Made by a program: the position numbers and the translations under genes. DNA of 64,000 bases, taken from contig NW_006921544.1 in assembly GCF_000340215.1 (NCBI RefSeq), forward strand, positions 5,782-69,781. Reading direction: 5' to 3'. The stretch is from Pseudocercospora fijiensis CIRAD86 (taxonomy: Eukaryota > Ascomycota > Dothideomycetes > Mycosphaerellales > Mycosphaerellaceae). This document shows, in pieces, positions 30,939 to 44,637 of the stretch (position 1 is the stretch's first letter; each line of letters opens with the position of its first letter). The notes below the pieces were generated by a model. It saw only the letters and a program-made list of their open reading frames with translations. It ran no database searches and was not told the origin of the DNA.

Positions 30939-33420
30939 GTAACCTTTATCGTCGATCGACTAATTATTATTACTTTTACTAGATCGGGTCGCCCGCCTAC
31001 TTATAAGCCTATTAAGACGCTCGATAGTAAAGGCGTCCCTCTACTAAGTACGTAATAGCTTATCTATAAACAATTAACTATCCCTATTTATAAGGTTATT
31101 TAATAGTACCCTCGCTATCGAACGAGGTACGTATTATATATATCTAATAGTACTAGTAGCCGGAACTACTATAACCTCTTCTATAGTACTATCGCTATAT
31201 AGACTATTACTATAGATAGCAATATCCTTAATCGAGTTATTATAGCTTAAGCGATCTACGTCCTTTCTAACGCGTACTAGAAGAACGATAACTCCGCTAT
31301 AGTATTTATTACCGCCGTAGGGTCCGGAAGTCCGCTTATCCTACGCTTACTTATTAATAATACGGGCTATAGCAATCTTATACTATAGGGTTAGAAACAA
31401 TAAATTAATAGATTACTAAGTCTCGCTATCGTAATTAGGCTACCTCGATAGGCTATTAGTAGGGTTGCTTACGCCTAGCCGATATAATATATTAAAATCG
31501 AACCTAGCGAGGTAGACGGCCTATCTAGCCTATCGACCTATAACCCGTATAACCTTCGTAATTCTATAGAGGTTATTATAGTCCGTATAGACCTAAATTG
31601 TATACTAAGTACCGTCGAGATAGTAGCGCTAATACTTAAAGGCTTCTACGATTGCTAAGAGCTCTTACTTATAAGTCTTATATCGACGTTCTATATCGAT
31701 TATCTTTCGTAAAAAGAAGGCAATTAGGTACTAGTAATAGTTATTATCTAATTGCTATAATATAATAGCCGATATAGCGAACTATAAAGCGTTAGTCTCA
31801 ATTCGGATCTACTTACTTAGTACGAAATAGTATAATAAGGGGACTTTAGTAAATCGTTTCTTTAGACCGTTAAAAGCGGCTTATATCTTATTAGTCTATC
31901 TAAACTCTCTAGATAGATTAGCCTTAGTTTTAGTAAGCTTAGTTAATAGTATTACGTGCCTCGAATAGCCCTTAATAAACCGGCGGTAGAAGTTAGTAAA
32001 ACCGAGGAATAATTAAAGCTCTTTAATAGACGTAGGAATAGGCTATTTAGTAATTGTTTTAATCCGGTTAGGATTAGCCTTAATACCCTTAGTTAATACG
32101 AGGAAGCTAAGGAAGGCTACCTCCTTAGTAGCAAAGGTACATTTAGAAGGTTTGTAATATAGTCTATAGGCCCGTAGGCGGTCGAGTACCTTACGTACGG
32201 CGGCCTAATATTCTATAATATTAGGTAAGTGTATATAGACTAGGATATCGTCTAGGTAAACTATATAGAGGTAGTCTAATAGGCCTAATAGGGCCCGATT
32301 AATATAGGACTAGAAGGTTATAGGGGCGTTAGCTAGCCTAAATAGTATAACTAAGTACTCGAAATAGCTATAGCGAGTATAGAAGGCGGTCTTCTATTTA
32401 TCGCCCTTACGAATACAGATACGATAGTACGTATCCTTAATGTCTAATATAGTATAGAAATAGGCGCTAGATAGGCGATCGAGGGTCTTATTAATAAGCG
32501 GAAGTAGATAGCGGTCCTTAATAGTAATAGTATTAAGTCTACGGTAGTCGATATATAGGCGTAGGCTACCGTCCTTCTTCGGTACAAACAGGATAGATAT
32601 ACTAGTAGGGCTATTACTATACTAAATTCGACTATTAGCTAGGTTCTTATCTAGGTACTTACGTAGTATAGCAAGCTCCTGTTTACTAAGGTTATAGAGG
32701 GGCCTAAAAGGAACCTCCTTACCCTATATAATATCGATCTTATAGTCCGTCTCTTTAAATATAGGCAATGTCGATACTAGGTAGTGTTTAAATATATCGA
32801 TATAGGTCTCTCGAATAGGCTATAGTATACGAGTAAGCTAATTAGGGTCTATACTATTAGGGGGCATAGGTTTATCGTTATTACTACCGAGTAGGTCGGT
32901 AGTCGGATTAGCTAAGGCGGAGGCTAGTATTAGGGTACTAATAAACAGAACCTTAATATTATTAGGGCACTCGCTAATATTAATATATTCAATATCCTCT
33001 CTCCTAGCGATTCTAAATCGCTATTATTAACTGCCTAAGTCTATAACTATAGTATAGTACTTAAGAATAGGGTTACTAATAATAATAGTAGCTCCCCTAT
33101 ATAGGTTGTCTATATCTACTACGTAGGTAGTAAAGTCTAGTAGGCGTTTATTTCCGAGGTCGTCCTTTAGAACTATAGGAATATAGTAGGCCCTATAGGT
33201 TACGTGCCGAGCGTTATTAAACTAAGTAAGGGTTAGTATATTAGTTCTAGGCAATTGTCGGAGGTCTAATTACTTAGCTAGGCGATAGCTAATAAGGGCA
33301 CTAACTAAATTTCCTAGATCTAGTATAACCTTAGTCTTATAGTTGTCTCTATATATATCCTATATAAGATAGGTACGTATAATAGCTAGTACAATATCGA
33401 TAGTTTTACGCTATATAAGG
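30939..33420 (-). pseudogene. Pol of A1: protease, RT, RNase H (decayed, truncated)
   Basis: Minus frame. The protease region (about 33,050-33,340) reads LDLGNLVSALISYRLAK, in which the catalytic D-S/T-G is now D-L-G. The reverse transcriptase active site is YLDD at 32,247-32,258, intact. An RNase H region with a YTDYxNL-type segment follows at about 31,430-31,900. The frame continues to 30,939 with ISYRL... ending before the H2C2 integrase finger. TAG/TAA stops stand at Gln/Trp codons. As in A2, pol is in a different frame from gag. Confidence 0.85.
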
Positions 33421-33429
33421 CTAATAGTT

Positions 33430-34832
33430 AGTACGGCGCTTATTCTTTTTTTCGAGGGTTAGCCTATAGTAGTAGCGTTAGCTACTAAAAGGTATTTCCT
33501 ATATTTAGCGGAAGCGCGGTTAATCCGGGTCTAATCCCTTAGTTTATCGTATTAGCCTAATATATAGCTAGTGCTATTATAGTTAAAGCACTTTAGTCCG
33601 GTTAGGGGGTTGCTATAGCTATTACTACTATTATTAGTCGAGCGGTTAGTATTATAGGGATACGAGCCCCTTCTACGGCCCCTATTACGGCCTCCTCTAT
33701 ATAGCCGACGGCTACGGCCTCTTCTACGGTTATTATTACTATTCCTATTATTAGCACTATTGTTTTAGTAGGAACCTTAGTTTCCTCCGTAGATACTACG
33801 GTTACCGCGGTTAGTATTAGCTAGTCGGATCCTCGATTCTAGTCGTTATTAGAGCTAGATAGCTCGTTTAGCTATTTCTACCTCGACTATAAATTAAATA
33901 CGTATTAAATTAGCTTGTTCGAATATACGGCGACGGTCTAATTCGAGGATAAGCTCCTATCTAAGTTTTAGGCGTATTTCCGAGATCTATATAGAATTAG
34001 TCTTAGCCGGAAGGTCGTCCTCGAGAGTCTTTAAATAGGCCTCGAATAAGCGAGCCGATTAATTAGTCTTTTATTTAGCTCGAAGATACAGGTCCTAAGC
34101 ATATTATTGCCTTAGTATAGGGTTTCTAAGAGTGTCTAGTATAATAGTTTTGTAGGTTTGCTACTAAATAGCGGTCTAATTAGTAAGGGAGTCGAAATAA
34201 TTATCCTAGTTGCGTTTTAGGTCTCTATTAATATATTATATAGTATAGACGACTAACGAGTAATCGTCCGGAAGAGCCCTAAGCACGTTTCGCTAGTTAA
34301 GCTTATAGTTACGAATACAGTCGTTATACCGCTTTCGGCTAGAGCTATTAAATACGGTATAGTCCTTAAGTTTAGTATCCTTCTTTTAGACTATAACGGG
34401 TAGTAAAGAAGGCCCTACTATCGGCTTAGTATTAGTTGTTAGGGCCCCCTAAAGGCGGCGAAGCTCGAGGAGGTTATCTTTTAGCTACTACTCTTAACGT
34501 AGGGCAGTAGGCCTGTTTTAAGTAGCTTCTTAAAGTCTCCCTACTAGTTAGGGCCCGAAGGCTAGTTAGCTATATCGTCGATTGACAATGTTATTAAGAA
34601 TATCGTTAATAGGCGATTCTAGATTATCGCCTAGAACTATAGGTTCTTCGGCAGGCCTAGTAGTAGACTCTTTAGCAGGTACTTTAGTAGGCACTTCGGT
34701 AGGTACTTTAGTAGGTACTATACTACTAGTATTGTTATTGCTAGCGCTACTAGCGGCGCCGCGGTTATTATTATTATTGTTTCGTAATAAGCCGGCTATT
34801 GTAATAAGGGGTAGCACTAATAATGTATTATA
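33430..34832 (-). pseudogene. Gag of A1 (decayed)
   Basis: The N-terminal part is still open for 83 codons (34,817-34,566): LPLITIAGLLRNNNNNN, a Pro/Thr/Val repeat (PTKVPTEVPTKVP) and NDILNNIVNRRYS. The frame continues through stops at Gln positions into a capsid-like region and an Arg/Gly-rich stretch. A zinc knuckle near 33,545-33,600 reads KCFNYNSTSYILG; the second Cys and the His have become Tyr by RIP. Gag packages retroelement RNA. Confidence 0.82.
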
Positions 34833-35072
34833 GCCCCTTATAGTACGGATATAGCGGAATTAGTAGGTGTCGACTTAGTACGATTAACTTAGTATAATAG
34901 GCCGTATAGAAGGCCTTACTTAATAATTAGTACGGTTATTTTAGTAGAATAGTACGTATAGGTCCCGCCTCGGGCGTAATATAGTTAAATCGATAGTTTT
35001 CGTAGCTATACCGCTAAAAGCTTAAAATAAGGACTATCTAGCTACTACCCTTAAAGGGTAGATCGAATACTA

Positions 35073-35270
35073 TATAAGAAGGGTTATATTAGCAGGTAGA
35101 TAGGGTAGTAGTAGGTATAAGTAGTATTCGATAGAGAACTAGGAGGAGAAGGAGGAAGGTAGGCTAGTTAGCCTACTACTAAGCGCTAAGCCCTACCTAA
35201 GGCATCGAGACCCTAGCTTTACTCGAGCCCGGTTATATACTAATTACGTATAACCTCTTTAGTCCTAACA
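35073..35270 (-). repeat. 5' LTR of A1
   Basis: 198 bp. On the minus strand it starts TGTTAGGACTAAAGAGG (35,270 inwards) with an intact TG end and finishes CCCTTCTTATA (from CTTACA). It is followed by a leader beginning TAGTATTCGATCTACC, a candidate primer binding site if TAG was originally TGG. Confidence 0.88.
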
Positions 35271-38200
35271 GCCTCGGCTTATACGTAATAAGAAGTTACC
35301 TAACGATCTGTCGCGAGTAACTATAATAACTAGCTCCGAGAATTATATCCTACTTAAGGAGCTCCTTAGTTGCAATAATACCTAGTAGTTAAAAAACTAG
35401 ATAGCGGACGAGAAACTAGCGTCGAGTCCGCCCTAAGTTTAAAACCGCTAGGTAGAGGTATTATATATACCGTTACGGCTTATTATTTAATAAGAAATGT
35501 TAGTATAGAAGTATACGGCAAAATAGGAGGTAGCTATATAGTATACTAGCTAGCTAGCTAGAGTATATTAATTAGTCTAGTAGCCGGCCTGCTTCTACTT
35601 CTACTACCTTTTCCGACCTCGCTTAGACTAGCCCTAGCTCCTCCCGGTATTACCGGCGGCCCTAGTCTCCCCGCGTCCCTATAGTCGCCCTCTAGTAAAA
35701 GCCTATATAAAGGCCGTCTAACTAGCTATCCTATCTAAGAGTAGGTATACGACGACGTACTAGTCTTAGCTATATAGCGCTAGTCCTTCCTCGAAAAACC
35801 TTCCTAGCTATACCTAACGGTTAGCCTTATTCGGCTCGGACGTACAGAGGCGATTCTCGAACCTATAACTCGAGACAACTAGGCGGCAATACTTTAGTAG
35901 TTAGAGGCGAATAGGTTTTACGAATAGTATAAGCGGTACTATAGGTTTTAGAGCTTTCGAAGGTTTCCTACCTAGCTACTATCTATTAAGAAAATACTTA
36001 AGGAAGATTCGGAGGCTAGTAGGTACTATACGGTCGGGGTTTATAGAATATATAAGAAGAAGACAGACAAAGTAAGACCTATAGAGGCTAGTACTATAAT
36101 AACTAGGAGTATAACAACTAGTAGTAATCCTTACTAGAAAAAGAAATAGCTTGCTCGAGAAGCGTTACTTCTACTTAGAACCGGGCTATACGACTAGAAA
36201 TACTTAATTAAGAAGTTCTTAGATATACCTTATAGCTTACGTCTTACTAAGGAAAGGAAAGCAAAGCTCCTTATTAGAATAGAACTTCTCCCTAAGGAAC
36301 TAGATCTATTCTACGAGATACTTTATAATAAGGAGAAGGCCCTTACCTAGAGCTTTACGGAAATTAGAAGAGTCGATACGGACGTAGTACCTCCTTAGCG
36401 GATACGAACAATTCCTTATAAGCCCTAGAGAAAACTAACCTTTCGCCTCTAGCCTAGTCTAGTAAATATTATAGAAGAAATAATCCGAGAGCGGATTGCG
36501 AATAGAGTACTTAAAGTTAGCGAAGGAGTATACCGAAACCCCTAGTTCTTAGTTTAAAAGAAAGGAACTAAAAAGTATCGCCTAATTAACGCTACTATAG
36601 AGCTAAACCGCTATATAATATAGGATAGAAACCTTCCTCCCGATACTAATAGTTTTACCGAGGATTTTACTAACTATACTATCTCCTTTCTAATTGATTT
36701 CTTCTCTAGATACGACTAAGTCCTACTTTACGAGGCCGATCGAGATATAACTGCCTTTAGTATTCCGCTTAGCCTTATACGAATAACTACCCTTCTATAA
36801 GGAGTAACAAACTCTATTACCTAGTTTATCCGAGTACTTATAAGGATCCTTTTCGATTATATTTCCTACTATATAAGGCCTTTTATTAACGATATTAGTA
36901 TTAAGGGCCTAAAGACCCGATATAATAATAAGGAGGTCGAACCTAGCTTAAGAAGGTTCGTTACTAAGCACATTTAATAGATAGATAGTATTCTTATAGA
37001 TATCGAGCGTACTAGATATACTATTTTAGGCCTAAAATCTTAATTCCTCTATAAAAAGCTAAAATATATCGGCTACGTTATTAATATCTCCGGAAGATAC
37101 CCTAATATAGAGAAGGTTATAAAGATTATCGTATAGCTAGTATCTAAGAACTACTTAGGCGTACGGGCCTTCCTTAGGGTTTGTATCTACTATCGTATCT
37201 AGATCGAAGGCTTCGTAATAATAGTAAGACTACTATTTTACCTCCTAAAGGCCGATATCGGATTTTCTTAGAGGCCGGATTAGTAGGTCGCTATAGATAC
37301 CTTAAAGGCTATACTAACTACTATCCCTACTCTTATCTCGATCGACTATACTAAGAGTACTAGATTAATTATCCTTCTCTCTAATACGAGTAGGTCCGGA
37401 TATAGTAGTAGCCTAAACTAGTACAAAAGGGACAATATAAAGAAGCGCTACCCTATTCGGTACGAAAGCGGTCTTTAGACCGAAAGTAAGGCCCGATATA
37501 ACGCTAGTAAACGAGAATGCCTTACTATACTTAAACTACTTAAGAAATTTAAGAAGTATCTCGTTAAGTAGTACTTTCGAATCGAAATCGATACTACTAC
37601 CCTTATCTACTAGCTTAATAAGTTAGCCCCGGATCTCCCTAACTCGGCTATAGCTCGCTAAGTAGCCTAGATCCGATTATTCGACTTCGAAGTTAAGTAT
37701 ATTCCCGGATAGAAGCACTCTACGGCTAATAGGCTATCCCGTCGTAACCCTACTAAAGAGGATATTACCGAGCGAGATAACTAAATCGACGACGATAATA
37801 TAATCGATAACGACTTCTTTTATAGTATAATATAGGCCGAGCCTATCGACCCCTAAGCTAAGTCTAGCTTCCTTAACGAAGGCGAATATTAGTCTCGAGA
37901 ATCGCTTCTTATCGGATACTTTAAGTCGACCCTTCGCTTTCTATAGAGCATCTCTCGTAGCGAAGCTCGAAGGGTTCGACGTACTACCTAGAAATATATT
38001 ATTAAAGATCGGCTCCTATTCTACTAACGCTACCCGGATTGTCCCCTTTAACGAGTAATTAATAGTAAGAAGGCTAGGGAGGAAATAATCTAATTACTTT
38101 ATAAGGATTATAGCTATAAGGGCCGGGAGGTAGTATACTATCTAGCCTTAAAAAGGAACTTCTAGTATAGTATATAGTCCTAGATCGCTACGTAGGTTCG

Positions 38201-40140
38201 GTCCTATCGCGTATACCGGATACGAGAAGGATATAGGATCGCTAGAACGCTTTACCCTTCCTATATTCGGATTATAGGCCGTCGCTAGGTTACCGATATA
38301 CTTTATATCGATAATAAGGGGTCTATTACCTTAGCGCGCGAGGTTGTTAGCGGCTAGGTCGAAGAGAGGATATTTAACTACTCGGGCAAATCGGTTACTA
38401 CGAACTAAATAGCTAAGTTCCTATATAAGGAGGTCTACTACCGATATAGCTACCTAGACGAATTCGTTATAGATAATAGATCTAAGAATCGAAAAGATAC
38501 TAAAGAATTACTTAAACGAATAGCTACGTACCGAGTACGGATTTCCCTATACTATCCGAAGGTAAATAGTTAAATAGAAGTTAGAAACCGGCCTATCCTA
38601 GCTACCCTTTCTAAACTAATAAATAGCACTATAAAGGGCTAGAGAAAACACCTCCTACCTGTCCTATAGGCTAACCGAATAATATACCGACGAACGACTA
38701 GTAAAACGCCTATAGAGATTATATATAGAGGCGCCGATATTATCCTTCCTATCGAAAGTACCTATCGAACCTTCTAAATAGTCGACTAGGATACTATTCG
38801 TAATACTACCTCGTTGCTTATATACCGTACTTAGTAACTAGTATATATACCTAACGATAATAAAGAGGCGGCCCTCTAGCTAAAGAGGACTCGCGAGGAA
38901 AATACTCGCTAGTACGACGAGAAAGGAGCGGTATTAAACGCTCCCTTCGAGATTAGCTCCTTTATACTTATTACTAGGAACGAGATCGAGCACTCGAGGT
39001 CTAGTAAGCTTACCTTTCGATAGAAGGGCCCTTTTCGTATTACGGGGATTACTACCTCTAGGATCTCCTACTACCTTACCGAACTTAATAGGGCTAATCT
39101 AGCTATTACCTTTCCGCGCGATCGATTAAAGGAGGTACCTCCTTTCCGACCTAAGCGGCTTTCGAGTAAAAATAGTAGTACTATAACCTACGAACCTATT
39201 AATAAAGAGGTCGAGGTAGATAGAGATAGCTAGTCTAAGTTTTCCGCGTCTAAGGACGATAGCTAGTCTAATACTAGTTCTAGTAAAGAAAGGGATATAG
39301 ACGTCTATACTATTATATCCCTTCCTAGAGAGGAGTAAAGGCGAGCCTTTAAAGCCTATACTATAGCTATATACCGAGTTAACCCTAAAGTTAATCCTAT
39401 CTCTTAGATTAATAACCTAATATAAGATCTCCTTAGCGTACCCCTTATCGAGGACTATTCGAATAACTGTCTCTTCTTTAATAGCTCGACTAAGCCTAAC
39501 GGTTTTCTAGCTTTTAATTACCCTACCCTATTTACCTAGAGAGGGGTAACCTAGCCTTTAGCTTAGTACTATAGGTTCGGCTAGATAGCGATTCTATATA
39601 GAAGATAGGACCTATACGAATAAGCCTACTACGTTAGCGCTCTTCCGAGGCTTACCTAGAACCCTAATTTTCGACTAGTACTATAGCGAGACCCTAGCTA
39701 GTAGATAACGTAGAGAGTCTAGGTCTACGACGAAATAAATATATTAAAATTCGAATACAACCCTTATCTCTTTAAGGCCTTAATAGAAACTAGCCTTACT
39801 ACCCTAGTATATACTAACCTATATAGGCGACGAGGTATTAGGTTTCTCGCCTAGGAGGCTATAGACAACGTTATAAACTAGGGGGATAACGAATATAGGT
39901 TGTCCTTAATAAGGATACGAGATAGGCTTCGGCTTACCTAGATCGAGTAGGAGGAACTCCGCTATACTACTAACTCTAAGGGCCTAGATTCGAACCCTAG
40001 AGCTTTTAACGAACCCTTAGAAGCGGAGTAAGCTATAGAATATAACGAAACAGGACTACTACTACCTTAGTAGGCCTACTAAATTACTAACTAGAGTCGT
40101 ACTCGCCTATAACTACTTATATTTACCCTCCCTTTTACCT
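35271..40140 (+). pseudogene. Gypsy family B Pol polyprotein (decayed)
   Basis: One long plus frame. The RT part includes NRYIIxDRNLPP, FLIDFFSRYDxVLLYEADRD and ITTLLxGVTNSIT; the active site, usually F-V-D-D, now reads FINDI (about 36,883). RNase H and a linker follow (YIPGxKHSTANRLSRR). The integrase has a damaged H2C2 finger (YKDYSYKG ... YRVYR), then VTDILYIDNKG, VIDNRSKN (about 38,466-38,489) and PKVNSxIE, giving the D,D,E pattern. A TFRxKGPFRIT element, usual at the end of such integrases, lies at about 39,010. The frame continues about 1 kb as a C-terminal domain (RFGxIAILYRRxDLYE, NPNFRLVLxRDPS) known to me from related fungal Gypsy polyproteins. The 5' part may be lost at the A1 insertion. 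Confidence 0.85.
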
Positions 40141-41129
40141 ATATTTACTCGCCTTTTATCGAATTTTTTACTCCCTACTACCCTTATTCGCGTATTTAAA
40201 CGGATTATCGACGTATACTAAGATCGATTATCCCTTTATATATTAGTAGCCGGATAGAGTACTACTACTAGAGCCTTATCGTTACTTCTTTTCCTTTATA
40301 CTACTACCGTCGAGGGTAGGGGCTTTAGTAAGGAGCCCCCGTCCTTAATAATATCCCTATACCTACTCTCTAGTGTAGTCTAAGTACTAGCCTACCCGCG
40401 GAGCGAGTAAATAATTTTAACTCGGCGAAAATAGGCCTACTAGAAGCTCTACGTCGCGCCTAGCTCTACGAACCGAAGCCTACTCTACGGAGTAAATCTA
40501 GATAAATCTAGAAGAACCTTACCTCCCTCCGAAGATTTCCTTTATTTAAAAACGTTTCCTTTATATTATTTTAATAGCCTATATTAGCCGACAATATCGG
40601 AATTTCTAGGAATCCCGAAAGCTCCCGCCTATAGTAGCTAGCTAGCTAGGATATATTATAACTACTACCGCCGCCCTATACTACCTAGAGAAGCCCCTTA
40701 TAACTATTCTTTAATATAGTAGGGGTTAGAGCGGAGGGGCTAGTACGTAATATAATAATTAACTCCCTAGATCTAAATACTCTAGCCTTATACCCTCGAC
40801 TCTCGTTACTACGCGAATTACCTAGGCCTTTAGAAATGTTACTACTACCTACTATATACCCCTTACTTTATTTAAGATACGTGCCTTACTTTCGGATTCA
40901 CTTTCGGATTTATATATAAACGCGCGTATATACGTAAGGTAGGTGCCTCCCGTCCCCTCCCGTATATCCGCGCTACTACTACGATAAAAAGGCGACCCTT
41001 CTCGTATCTAAACTTCTATATAAACAAATATACCTATACCGCCCTTCTCTAGATAAAGCGATAGGCGCCTATAGTAAACACTCCCCTCCCTAATTAGATA
41101 TTAGAGACTAGTAAGCCCTTATCTCCTCT
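40141..41129. other. Region between family B pol and next frame; no clear gene
   Basis: Short protein-like stretches occur (for example RRTLPPSEDFLYLKTFPLYYF around 40,510) but no recognised domain. It could hold the 3' untranslated region and LTR of the family B element and the 5' region of the next one, but I found no direct repeat that would define an LTR. Confidence 0.4.
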
Positions 41130-43906
41130 ATGCGATCCGATACGTAAAAACCCCTACTACCTCGTAAGAGCGAAATAGTAGAAGCCTCTAGTCGAGACCT
41201 TATTATAAGCGTAGCCTATAGCGGTATTTCCTGCCTTCCTTCTAACTAGCGACTAAGCAATTATAATACCCTACTCGAATAGGTATAGTATCTTTAATCC
41301 GCTAACCTATCCCGCTAAACTAAAGTAGATATAATCTACGACAACCTAGGAAGTATTAATAACTTTATCGAGGGTACCGAGCTAACCTATTATCGACTTA
41401 AGGAGGCGCTCTTTAAAGGGCTACCGAAAGAAATAGGAGATGTTTTTTATACCCGAGGGTCTACTATAGTATAGGCCCTCGAGTAGTATATAGGTAACGA
41501 ATTTGCTACTTTATAAGCCGCCGCTACTTATAGGAAAGCTACGGAGGAACGCTATAAGAACGATATTACTAATAGCCCTACGTTCTTTAGAAATTACCTA
41601 GACCTCTATAATATCCGAGGTAATACCGTAAAAGAGATAGCTCGAGTCTTTAGGCTATAGAAAGATTAAAAGCTTAATAACTAAGCAAACTTGAAGGGCG
41701 TTAGTTAGGTTACCGAGTTTTAGCTAGTTCTTCGTATTTTAAGTAATTACTTATACCGCCGAATACTTAGAGTAAGATAGGGACGGGTAGATATTAATAC
41801 CGTTACTATTACCGCTAAGGATTGCGTAGTAGATAAGGAAGACGATACTCGTAAGAAGGGTAAGAATAAGTTCTTCCCTTAGAAAACGGAGGCTAGTAAG
41901 GCAAAACTCGAGGCTATCGGTATTCGAATTAGCTAATACGAAGGCCCCCCTATAATTGCTATTACTTCCGACGGGCGCCCTTTTCCGAGACTACTAGGTA
42001 GCTACGTTAAAGATACCGCGTCTAGGACTCTAGGACTTAATATCCCTCGGTCCCGTATAGGTATATATAAGCGGATTAGTATACCTATTAGATTACTAGT
42101 TATATACGACCTAGCTAGCGACCCTCTAGCTAGATTAAATAACTAGTAGCTATTACCCGCTCGCCCTACTTAGCCTATTAGCTCTCGATAAAACACGCCT
42201 CTATAACGCGATACGACTCGCTCTAATCTCCTAGTCGAAAACTCTACTTTACTACCTAGTCGAACTAGTAGTAGGAGTAGTAATAGTAGCCTTACTCTAG
42301 GGGCTCCGCCCGCTCGTCGAATTCGAACTACTACGCCTATCCTCCCTCTAAGTAGGACCCGTAGATCGAGTAGACTTAATAAACCGAGTAGAGATCTTAC
42401 TATACCTCTCGAGAAGAACCTAATAGACGACCTCGATACCTTAGAGCCTAAGCGGAGAGGTACTATATACTATAAGGAGCTAACCTACGATAAAGACACT
42501 TAAATTAGAGACAACTTAGCTAACTATAGCTATAATAGGTTTTCTAAAGCCGACCGTAGTACGTTAATATAGTACGATAGTAAATCTAATAACGCTACGT
42601 AGAGGAGAGTAATTGCCTTTATTATAACTGCCCCTTACTCTTCTTACTATACTTATACCTACTACCTATTTAGAATAGTAGTCGGGTTCTAAGGGAAGAT
42701 TAGTCGGGATTAGATAATAGAAACCTTAAGTAGCCCTAGATATAAGTACCGTAACGACCTTCTCCGCCTTCGGACTAAGCGACTAGACCTATTTCGAAAA
42801 ACTCGCCGCCCTCCTATCCCTAGCGACTACCTTAGACTATATCGTTTCTTCCCTAAGGCCTATAGCTACGAGAGTAAGATATATAGCCCTATAACTATCG
42901 AACGCGTTATCCTAGCGATCGCTACTAAGATTCGTAAGGCCTTTTCCTATATAGGGGTAATAACTAAGGCTAGCTAGGACGCCTAGGTAAGAGATAGTAC
43001 CATTACCTTAGATAGTATTACGAGCGATAAGGGCTCTACCGAGCTATATAGAGCGGCTATCTTTAGTTAGTATAATAATAAGAAAGTCGAAGTCGCCGCG
43101 GCCTCTCTATCTTTCGGAAAGATATCCCTTTCTAACTAGTTTAAGCTAGAGGCTATAATATACTTATAGTACTAGCGTAAGGTTAATAGAGTTTCGAGTA
43201 AGGGTTAGCTTCGAACCGCCTTCTATTCTAGGTTCTAGTAGATCTACCGAGGAGACCCCGTCTACTAGCTCCTCTACGGCCTTACCCGCCCTAACTACGC
43301 TCTTAACCTAATCTCCTATCCGTACTACGCTAAGATAACTTAACCTAGTAATAGTAGCTCGACTAAGTTTACCTATATTAACTAATACCCTTTCGATCTC
43401 TAGGAGGGTATTACTATAAACTAAGTTTAGGGCTCCGTATCCTTCCTTTCTAAGACTATAGAGACTACTACGAAGGTCTTCGCTAGAATCTACTAGCTAG
43501 AAGTCTTTAGTAAGTAGTATAAGAAGCTTAAGATCCTTCGCTAAAAGAAAGGCCCTATATACGCCCCTCGAGGTTATATTCTCTCTATTAATTATAATAT
43601 ATACTACCTAAATATTAAGATAGAGAATACTCTTAGTAGCTTTATTAAGAACGAGCTAAAAGGCAAGTATCGAAATATAGGCTAGGAGTAGTACCCGGTC
43701 GGTGCCTTTAGTATACGGTTAACCCTTCCCTATCTTTTATACGGCGCTTAGGCTTCCCTAAAGAATACTAAGAGAATAACTATACTCTCCTAGTTCTATC
43801 GATACGACTTAGTAACTAGAAAGCTCGATTACGAAGCTAGAGGTACGTTCTAGGAACTCGCCGCTACCTACCGAGACCTTCTTTCTAGTCCTACCTCGCC
43901 TTCTAG
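41130..43906 (+). pseudogene. Long decayed frame, Gag-like or unknown, interrupted by A2-A3
   Basis: About 920 codons in one plus frame with stops at Gln/Trp positions. The first third is helical and Gag-like (LKEALFKGLPKEIGDVFYT, ATYRKATEERYKNDI, NYLDLYNIRGNTVKEI). A Ser/Arg/Pro-rich middle follows (LLPSRTSSRSSNSSLTLG), then a globular part (RIYxLEVFSKxYKKLKILR). The frame reads straight into the target site TCTAG of the A2-A3 insertion and resumes in phase at 58,250 (SSLINKYSTPLYAFP). It might be Gag of a second family B element, since it lies downstream of a complete pol, or an unrelated gene. Confidence 0.6.
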
Positions 43907-44102
43907 TATTAGGGCTAAAGAGGCTATACGTAATTAGTATATAACTAGACCGAGTAAAGCTAGGGTCTTAGTGCCTTAGGTAGGGCTTAGCGCTTAGCGT
44001 TAGGCTAACTAGCCTACCTTCCTCCTTCTCCTTCTAGATCCTTATCGAATACTACTATATCTACTACTACCCTATCTACCTACTAATATAACCCTTCTTA
44101 TA
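43907..44102 (+). repeat. Outer 5' LTR of A2-A3 composite
   Basis: 196 bp, from TATTAGGGCTAAAGAGG (TG end changed to TA) to CCCTTCTTATA. It is followed by a 99-bp leader (44,103-44,201), after which the LTR starts again. Confidence 0.88.
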
Positions 44103-44201
44103 TAGTATTCGATCTACCCTTTAAAGGTAGCAGCTAGATAGTACCTATTTTAAGCTTTTAGCGGTATAGCTACGAAAACTATCGATTTAACTATATTACG
44201 C

Positions 44202-44399
44202 TATTAGAGGCTATACGTAATTAGTATATAACTAGCTCGAGTGAAGCTAGGGTCTTAGTGCCTTAGGTAGGGCTTAGCGCTTAGCGTTAGGCTAACTAGC
44301 CTACCTTCCTCCTTCTCCTCCTAGTTCTCTATCGAATACTACTCGTACCTACTACTACCCTATCTACCTACTAATATACCCTTCTTATATAGTATTCGA
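44202..44399 (+). repeat. Inner 5' LTR of A2
   Basis: 198 bp. The start TATTAGAGGC lacks the GGCTAAA present in the outer LTR, as does the LTR at 51,252. A leader with TAGTATTCGATCTACC and the later CGCCCGAAGAACGGGACC follows. Duplication of LTR plus leader suggests strand transfer or recombination. Confidence 0.85.
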
Positions 44400-44637
44400 T
44401 CTACCCTTTAAGGGCAGTAGCTAGATAGTTCTTATTTCAAGCTTTTAGCGGTATAGCTACGAATAAAACCAATCTAACTATATTGCGCCCGAAGAACGGG
44501 ACCTATACGTACTATTCTATCGAAACAACCGTACTAATTATTAAGCAAGGCCTTCTATACGGCCTATTACACTAAGTCAATCGTACTAGACTAATATCTA
44601 CTAATTCCGCTACATCCGTATCTTAGGGGCTAACAAT

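Larger units (their letters stand above)
30939..35270 (-). mobile_element. Gypsy family A element A1, truncated, minus strand
   Basis: The 5' LTR is at the right end (35,073-35,270), followed leftwards by a leader, gag, protease, reverse transcriptase and RNase H. The body is cut at 30,939, just before the integrase, where it joins the family B pol fragment. No second LTR is present, so the target duplication cannot be checked. It aligns with A2 and A3. Confidence 0.9.

Noticed and set aside
34582..34833. 83-codon plus ORF
   Set aside because: Antisense shadow of the open N-terminal part of A1 Gag, which is conserved in A2 and A3.
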